Origin: JBEIHX01 sp040381075
Lineage (GTDB): Bacteria; Pseudomonadota; Alphaproteobacteria; Caulobacterales; Aquidulcibacteraceae
DNA: 64,000 nucleotides
Assembly: GCA_040381075.1 (NCBI GenBank)
Contig: JBEIHX010000015.1
Span: 1-64,000, forward strand
Reading direction: 5' to 3'
Positions 57,559-64,000 of this stretch are shown one piece after another. Under the pieces are notes generated by a model, which searched no databases, had not been told where the DNA came from, and saw nothing but the letters and a program-made list of their open reading frames with translations. Numbering within the stretch: the first letter of the stretch is position 1; the number at the start of each line of letters is the position of its first letter. The position numbers were made by a program, and so were the translations under genes.

Positions 57559-58392
57559 TTAAGCCTTCTTGTCGTTGCGACGACGGATGATCAGACGATC
57601 CGTCTTCTTGTTGTTGCGCGTTTTCGGCCCACGGGTCTTCTTGCCCCACGGCGTGGTGGGATGACGCCCGCCTGATGTCCGGCCCTCGCCGCCGCCATGC
57701 GGGTGATCGACCGGGTTCATCGCCACGCCGCGAACGGCCGGCTTGCGGCCAAGCCAGATCGACCGACCGGCCTTACCCCAGTTCTCGTTCATGTTGTCCG
57801 GGTTCGAGACCGCGCCGATGGTGGCCATGCAGGTGTCCTGCACCATACGGGTCTCACCCGAGGCGAGACGCAGTTGCACATACCCCGCATCACGTCCGAC
57901 GACCTGCGCATAGGATCCGGCAGACCGGATCATCTGCGCGCCCTTCTGGGGCTTCAGCTCGATATTGTGCACGATCGTGCCGACAGGCACGTTCTTGAGC
58001 AGCATCGCATTGCCGGGCTTCACGTCAACCTGCTCGCCAGCAACCACGACGTCGCCGGCTTTCACCTTCTGCGGCGCGATGATGTAGGCGAGGTCGCCGT
58101 CCTTGTACTGGATCAGCGCCAGCCAGGCCGTCCGGTTGGGGTCGTATTCCAGGCGCACGATGGTCGCGGGATCGTTCCAGCGCCGCCGCTTGAAGTCGAT
58201 CTTGCGATACAGCCGCTTGTGGCCGCCGCCATGCCGGAAGGCCGTCACCCGGCCGGCGTTGTTGCGCCCGCCCGATTTGGTCAAACCCTCCACGAGAGAC
58301 TTCTCGGGGCGGCCCTTGTGCAGTTCGGAGCGGTCGACAATCACCAGCTGGCGACGTCCCTCCGACGTTGGATTGAAGGTCTTCAAAGCCAT
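57559..58392 (-). CDS. rplB: Ribosomal protein L2 (uL2)
   Basis: 277 residues, needed for peptidyl transferase and subunit joining. LKTFNPTSEGRRQLVIVDRS, GRNNAGRVTAFRHGGGHKRL, KPAVRGVAMNPVDHPHGGGE (with the essential His) and TTPWGKKTRGPKTRNNKKTD are conserved. 3 bases after rplW. Confidence 0.99.
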   Translation of the reverse strand: MALKTFNPTSEGRRQLVIVDRSELHKGRPEKSLVEGLTKSGGRNNAGRVTAFRHGGGHKRLYRKIDFKRRRWNDPATIVRLEYDPNRTAWLALIQYKDGDLAYIIAPQKVKAGDVVVAGEQVDVKPGNAMLLKNVPVGTIVHNIELKPQKGAQMIRSAGSYAQVVGRDAGYVQLRLASGETRMVQDTCMATIGAVSNPDNMNENWGKAGRSIWLGRKPAVRGVAMNPVDHPHGGGEGRTSGGRHPTTPWGKKTRGPKTRNNKKTDRLIIRRRNDKKA

Positions 58393-58395
58393 GGC

Positions 58396-58689
58396 TCAGA
58401 GCCCCGTCGTCACATCGATCGCCTGGCCTTCAGCCAGGGTTACGATGGCTTTCTTGGTGTCGGACCGCTTGCCGGGCCGACCGCGGAACAATTTGGTTTT
58501 ACCCTTGGTCACAACCGTGTTCACGGCCGTGACCTTGACCTTGAACAACGCCTCAACCGCCGCCTTGACCTCGTCCTTCGACGCGGCGAGCGGGACCCGG
58601 AAGACGACCTTGTTCTGCTCGCTGAGCAGCGTCGTCTTTTCCGTGATGACGGGCGACAAAATCGTGTCGTAGTGCTTGTCGAGGGTCAT
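58396..58689 (-). CDS. rplW: Ribosomal protein L23 (uL23)
   Basis: 97 residues, exit-tunnel docking site for trigger factor and SRP. ILSPVITEKTTLLSEQNKVV, FRVPLAASKDEVKAAVEALF and VNTVVTKGKTKLFRGRPGKR are typical, including the Glu-containing docking region. Overlaps the rplD stop by four bases. Confidence 0.98.
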   Translation of the reverse strand: MTLDKHYDTILSPVITEKTTLLSEQNKVVFRVPLAASKDEVKAAVEALFKVKVTAVNTVVTKGKTKLFRGRPGKRSDTKKAIVTLAEGQAIDVTTGL

Positions 58690-59381
58690 GCCTCAGCCCC
58701 TTGCGCGTCGGCCTTTTTCGCCCGCGTCTTTTTCGCCGGCGCAGCCTTAGCCTTGGCCGGAGCCGCGAGACGGGCGTTCAGTTCAGCAACAGCTTCCTTG
58801 GTCAGCACAAGCGTGTGGCGACGAAGAATGTCGTAAACATTGGCCCCGACGCTCGGCAGAACGTCGAAGTTCGGAATGTTGCGGGCGGCAAGCTTCAGGT
58901 TTGCATCAAGCTCCCTGCCGCCGATCAGCAATGCGTTCGCCACACCCAGCTTCGCGAGGCCGTCTTTCAGCGCCTTCGTCTTCGGCGCCGTGAGGCGTGC
59001 ATCATCAATGATGAGGATCGCCTTGGCCCCTGCCTTGGCGGACAGGGCATGCTTGAGGCCAAGCGCGCGCACCTTCTTGGGAAGGTCGTGCGCGTGGGAG
59101 CGCGGCTTGGGCCCATGGGCGCGCCCACCGCCACGGAATATCGGCGCATTGGCCGAGGCGTGACGCGCCTGACCCGTGCCTTTCTGCTTGTACATTTTCG
59201 ACTTGGTGCGGTTCACTTCCGACCGCGTCTTGGTGTCGTGCGTACCGGCCTGCCGCTTGGCCATCTGCCAGCGCACAACGCGCTCCAGAATGTCCTTCCG
59301 CGGCTCAAGGCCGAAGATCGCCGGATCGAGTTCGATCGATCCGGCGGCTTTCGCATCTAGCGTCTTGACGTCGACCTTCAT
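58686..59381 (-). CDS. rplD: Ribosomal protein L4 (uL4) with Ala/Lys tail
   Basis: 231 residues, versus about 205 usual. The core has RWQMAKRQAGTHDTKTRSEV, KMYKQKGTGQARHASANAPI, FRGGGRAHGPKPRSHAHDLP (exit-tunnel loop) and DILRRHTLVLTKEAVAELNA. An extra tail of about 25 Ala/Lys residues follows (AAPAKKTRAKKADAQ). In enterobacteria L4 represses the S10 operon; no equivalent leader is identified here. 3 bases after rplC. Confidence 0.98.
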   Translation of the reverse strand: MKVDVKTLDAKAAGSIELDPAIFGLEPRKDILERVVRWQMAKRQAGTHDTKTRSEVNRTKSKMYKQKGTGQARHASANAPIFRGGGRAHGPKPRSHAHDLPKKVRALGLKHALSAKAGAKAILIIDDARLTAPKTKALKDGLAKLGVANALLIGGRELDANLKLAARNIPNFDVLPSVGANVYDILRRHTLVLTKEAVAELNARLAAPAKAKAAPAKKTRAKKADAQGAEA

Positions 59382-59384
59382 GGC

Positions 59385-60071
59385 TTAAGCCCCCTGCGCT
59401 TTGCGGAAGGCGCCAGGCGTCGGCGCATCCTTGGGAGCGCCCTGCTTCACGGCGTCGCGCACTTCAACATACGCGCCCTCCGGCCCGGGCACCGCGCCGC
59501 GCACCAGAATCAAACCCCGTTCGACATCCGTCCGCACGACCACCAGGTTCTGCGTGGTCACGCGCTCAACGCCATAATGCCCGGCCATCTTCTTGTTCTT
59601 GAAAACCTTGCCCGGGTCCTGACGCTGGCCGGTGGAGCCGTGCGAGCGGTGCGACACCGACACCCCGTGGGTGGCCCGCAGACCGCCGAAGTTCCAGCGC
59701 TTCATCGCGCCGGTAAACCCGCGCCCGATGGTTACGCCAGACACGTCGACCTTCTGGCCCGCAACGAAGTGATCTGCGGTGATTTCCGCGCCAACCTCGA
59801 TCAGGTTGTCAGGCGACACCCTGAATTCGGCGACACGCCGCTTGGGCTCAACCTGAGCCTTCGCAAAGTGGCCCCGCTCGGCTTTCGCCGTGTTCTTGGC
59901 CTTGGCCTTGCCGGCGCCAAGCTGAACAGCAGTGTAGCCGTCACGATCGGCAGTGCGCTGCGCAACCACCTGGCAGGAGTCGAGTTGCAGCACAGTCACA
60001 GGCACGTGCGCGCCGTCATCGGCGAACACCCGCGTCATGCCCAGCTTCTTGGCGAGTACGCCCGAGCGCAT
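59385..60071 (-). CDS. rplC: Ribosomal protein L3 (uL3)
   Basis: 228 residues, early 50S assembly protein reaching the peptidyl transferase centre. MRSGVLAKKLGMTRVFADDG, KVDVSGVTIGRGFTGAMKRW, NFGGLRATHGVSVSHRSHGS (including the methylation-target Gln segment TGQRQDPGKVFKNKKMAGHY) and LILVRGAVPGPEGAYVEVRD are conserved. One base after rpsJ. Confidence 0.99.
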   Translation of the reverse strand: MRSGVLAKKLGMTRVFADDGAHVPVTVLQLDSCQVVAQRTADRDGYTAVQLGAGKAKAKNTAKAERGHFAKAQVEPKRRVAEFRVSPDNLIEVGAEITADHFVAGQKVDVSGVTIGRGFTGAMKRWNFGGLRATHGVSVSHRSHGSTGQRQDPGKVFKNKKMAGHYGVERVTTQNLVVVRTDVERGLILVRGAVPGPEGAYVEVRDAVKQGAPKDAPTPGAFRKAQGA

Positions 60072-60072
60072 G

Positions 60073-60384
60073 TTACGCCCCCAAAACTTGGATCTGGACG
60101 TCGACGCCAGCCGACAGGTCGAGCTTCATGAGCGCGTCCACAGTCTGCGGCGTCGGGTCAACGATATCGAGCACCCGCTTGTGGGTGCGGATCTCAAACT
60201 GCTCACGCGACTTCTTGTCGATGTGCGGCGAGCGGTTCACCGTGAATTTCTCGATGCGGGTCGGCAGCGGCACAGGCCCGCGCACATTGGCGCCGGTGCG
60301 CTTTGCTGTGTTCACGATCTCGCGCGCCGACACATCCAGCATGCGGTGATCGAAAGCCTTCAGGCGGATTCGGATGTTCTGCAT
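60073..60384 (-). CDS. rpsJ: Ribosomal protein S10 (uS10)
   Basis: 103 residues. NIRIRLKAFDHRMLDVSARE, IVNTAKRTGANVRGPVPLPT, FTVNRSPHIDKKSREQFEIR and HKRVLDIVDPTPQTVDALMK cover the family. It also serves as NusE in antitermination. The ATG at 60384 is correct by homology. First gene of the S10 cluster, 113 bases after tuf with a strong hairpin between. Confidence 0.99.
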   Translation of the reverse strand: MQNIRIRLKAFDHRMLDVSAREIVNTAKRTGANVRGPVPLPTRIEKFTVNRSPHIDKKSREQFEIRTHKRVLDIVDPTPQTVDALMKLDLSAGVDVQIQVLGA

Positions 60385-60457
60385 ATCTGTCTGCCTTGTG
60401 GGCGAAGAGCCCGACCCGTGGACGCTTGGAGCCACGACGGCCCCGGCGACGGAAAGA

Positions 60458-60484
60458 GGCGCGCCGCCATATCGGCGGCGCGCC
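60458..60484 (-). terminator. Strong hairpin between tuf and rpsJ
   Basis: On the minus strand GGCGCGCCGCC and its complement form an 11-bp, all-GC stem (60474-60484 with 60458-60468) around a 5-base loop, followed by TCTTTCC. It lies 14 bases past the tuf stop. This looks like an intrinsic terminator or attenuator separating the str and S10 clusters. Confidence 0.6.
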
Positions 60485-60497
60485 CCTCGCCCGTCTA

Positions 60498-61688
60498 CTA
60501 CTCGAGGATCTTGGAAACGACGCCCGAACCGACAGTCCGACCGCCCTCGCGGATCGCGAAGCGAAGCTTTTCTTCCATGGCGATCGGGGTGATCAGCTCA
60601 ACCTCGATCGCAATGTTGTCGCCCGGCATAACCATTTCGGTGCCTTCCGGCAGCTTGCACATTCCCGTCACATCAGTCGTGCGGAAGTAGAACTGCGGAC
60701 GGTAGTTGGTGAAGAACGGCGTGTGGCGGCCGCCTTCTTCCTTCGTCAGGATATACACCTCAGCCGCAAACTTCTTGTGCGGCTTGATGGTGCCGGGGGC
60801 GCACAGCACCTGACCGCGCTCCACGCCTTCCCGGTCGACGCCGCGCAACAGCGCGCCGATGTTGTCGCCCGCCTGGCCCTGATCGAGCAACTTGCGGAAC
60901 ATCTCGACGCCGGTGACAGTCGTCTTCTGGTTGGGGCGGATGCCGACGATTTCAACTTCCTCGCCGACCTTCACAATGCCGCGCTCAACGCGACCGGTGA
61001 CGACCGTGCCGCGGCCGGAAATCGAGAATACGTCTTCGATCGGCATCAGGAACGGCTTGTCGATCGGACGATCCGGCTGCGGGATGTAGCGATCCACGGC
61101 GGCCATGAGTTCGAGGATCTTCTGTTCGCCAATCTCCGGGTTGCGGTTCTCAACCGCGGCCAGAGCGGACCCCTTCACGATCGGAATATCATCGCCGGGG
61201 AATTCGTAGGACGACAGAAGCTCACGGACTTCCATCTCGACGAGTTCGAGGAGTTCGGCATCGTCGACCATGTCGACCTTGTTCATGAAAACGACCAGCG
61301 CCGGCACGCCGACCTGACGGGCGAGCAGGATGTGCTCGCGCGTCTGCGGCATCGGACCGTCGGCGGCAGAGACCACGAGGATCGCACCGTCCATCTGGGC
61401 CGCACCCGTGATCATGTTCTTCACGTAGTCCGCGTGGCCGGGACAGTCGACGTGAGCGTAGTGACGGTTGTCCGTCTCATACTCCACGTGCGCAGTATTG
61501 ATCGTGATGCCGCGAGCCTTTTCCTCGGGCGCCGCGTCGATGTCCGCATAGGCCATGGCCTTCGCCTTGCCCTGCTTGGCGAGCGTCATTGTGATGGCCG
61601 CAGTCAGCGTGGTCTTGCCATGATCGACGTGACCGATAGTGCCGATATTGCAGTGCGGCTTGGTGCGTTCGAATTTTTCCTTCGCCAT
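60498..61688 (-). CDS. tuf: Elongation factor Tu
   Basis: 396 residues. It delivers aminoacyl-tRNA to the ribosome as a GTPase. G1 GHVDHGKTTL near residue 19, switch II DCPGHADYVKNM, G4 NKVDMVDD, and SALAAVENRNPEIG are seen. Domains 2 and 3 follow (GRGTVVTGRVERGIVKVGEE and RPQFYFRTTDVTGMCKLPEG). It follows fusA by 108 bases. I see only one tuf in this window, but a second copy elsewhere cannot be excluded. Confidence 0.99.
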   Translation of the reverse strand: MAKEKFERTKPHCNIGTIGHVDHGKTTLTAAITMTLAKQGKAKAMAYADIDAAPEEKARGITINTAHVEYETDNRHYAHVDCPGHADYVKNMITGAAQMDGAILVVSAADGPMPQTREHILLARQVGVPALVVFMNKVDMVDDAELLELVEMEVRELLSSYEFPGDDIPIVKGSALAAVENRNPEIGEQKILELMAAVDRYIPQPDRPIDKPFLMPIEDVFSISGRGTVVTGRVERGIVKVGEEVEIVGIRPNQKTTVTGVEMFRKLLDQGQAGDNIGALLRGVDREGVERGQVLCAPGTIKPHKKFAAEVYILTKEEGGRHTPFFTNYRPQFYFRTTDVTGMCKLPEGTEMVMPGDNIAIEVELITPIAMEEKLRFAIREGGRTVGSGVVSKILE

Positions 61689-61796
61689 CCTGTCTCTCCC
61701 GCCTTCGCGGCAGCTCCTTCGCTGTGGCTCACTGGCCTTGACTAAAGTTTGCGGGGGATTGCTCCCCCATCCCCCGGACTTCGGTTCGCCTCCGGA

Positions 61797-63890
<2,094 letters not shown>

Positions 63891-63899
63891 GGTCGTCCT

Positions 63900-64000
63900 T
63901 TACCAGCGGTAGTGCGAGAAGGCGCGATTGGCTTCCGCCATGCGGTGCGTGTCTTCGCGCTTCTTCACGGCCGTGCCGCGGTTGTTGGCGGCGTCAAGCA
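63900..64000 (-). CDS. rpsG: Ribosomal protein S7 (uS7), C-terminal end only
   Basis: The last 33 codons and stop of S7 lie at the right edge on the minus strand: LDAANNRGTAVKKREDTHRM then AEANRAFSHYRW. This is the conserved C-terminal helix of the 30S head protein. The rest lies beyond base 64000. It precedes fusA, the standard str-cluster order. Confidence 0.97.
   Translation of the reverse strand, partial: LDAANNRGTAVKKREDTHRMAEANRAFSHYRW

Noticed and set aside
61753..61768. GGGGGA/TCCCCC hairpin between fusA and tuf as a terminator
   Set aside because: Short stem with no U tract, and cotranscription of fusA and tuf is expected.

Overview
The window is GC-rich DNA from an alphaproteobacterium. 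The clearest evidence is the right end: a complete minus-strand run from rpsG through fusA, tuf, the S10 and spc clusters, secY, adk, rpsM, rpsK, rpoA and rplQ, with short-LID adenylate kinase, long-form S14 and adk directly before rpsM. A mitochondrial NDUFS4-type complex I accessory subunit (4712-5017) and a queuosine-precursor-type VUT transporter agree with this. I cannot name a genus; a Hyphomonadaceae/Caulobacterales-like or related marine/freshwater lineage is an inference only.

Layout. 1-605: 5' part of an IS110-type transposase running off the left edge. 984-8468: housekeeping and envelope genes (YceI / cytochrome b561 / YceI operon, Sua5-type TsaC, PaiB-like flavoprotein, NDUFS4-like subunit, Tat-exported DUF885 peptidase, DUF2332). 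8678-28544: an accessory catabolic block containing four Rieske oxygenase alpha subunits, one intact and one broken Rieske ferredoxin, four SDR dehydrogenases, three SnoaL/NTF2-fold proteins, a crotonase-fold protein, a ThuA-like protein, a GPH-type MFS carrier, a TonB-dependent receptor, and TetR and LuxR-type regulators. 28545-29789: gene-poor. 29790-45926: mixed single genes and small operons (tRNA-Pro, fasciclin, SMP-30, folA, VUT, tRNA-Thr, cytochrome c, a DsbA/lipocalin-like fusion, a DUF3604-parvulin-HupE operon, two RNA methyltransferases, OmpA, a coiled-coil/HhH protein, tRNA-Arg). 45982-64000: translation super-operon.

How it works together. The accessory block looks like an inducible uptake-and-oxidation pathway for a hydrophobic cyclic or multi-ring substrate. 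The substrate would enter through the TonB receptor and MFS carrier, be hydroxylated by Rieske oxygenases fed by the ferredoxin, be dehydrogenated by SDRs, and be processed further by crotonase and SnoaL-fold enzymes. The substrate itself cannot be read from sequence. No ferredoxin reductase is present. All four oxygenases have Glu instead of Asp at the residue that bridges the Rieske and mononuclear iron sites. The crotonase and one SDR lack the usual catalytic residues. The second ferredoxin is a pseudogene whose first cluster-ligand Cys codon is TGA.

A second theme is short tandem duplication. At least nine independent arrays of 12-16 bp units are scattered through intergenic DNA and a few gene ends, two of them in the adk-rpsM gap of the ribosomal operon.
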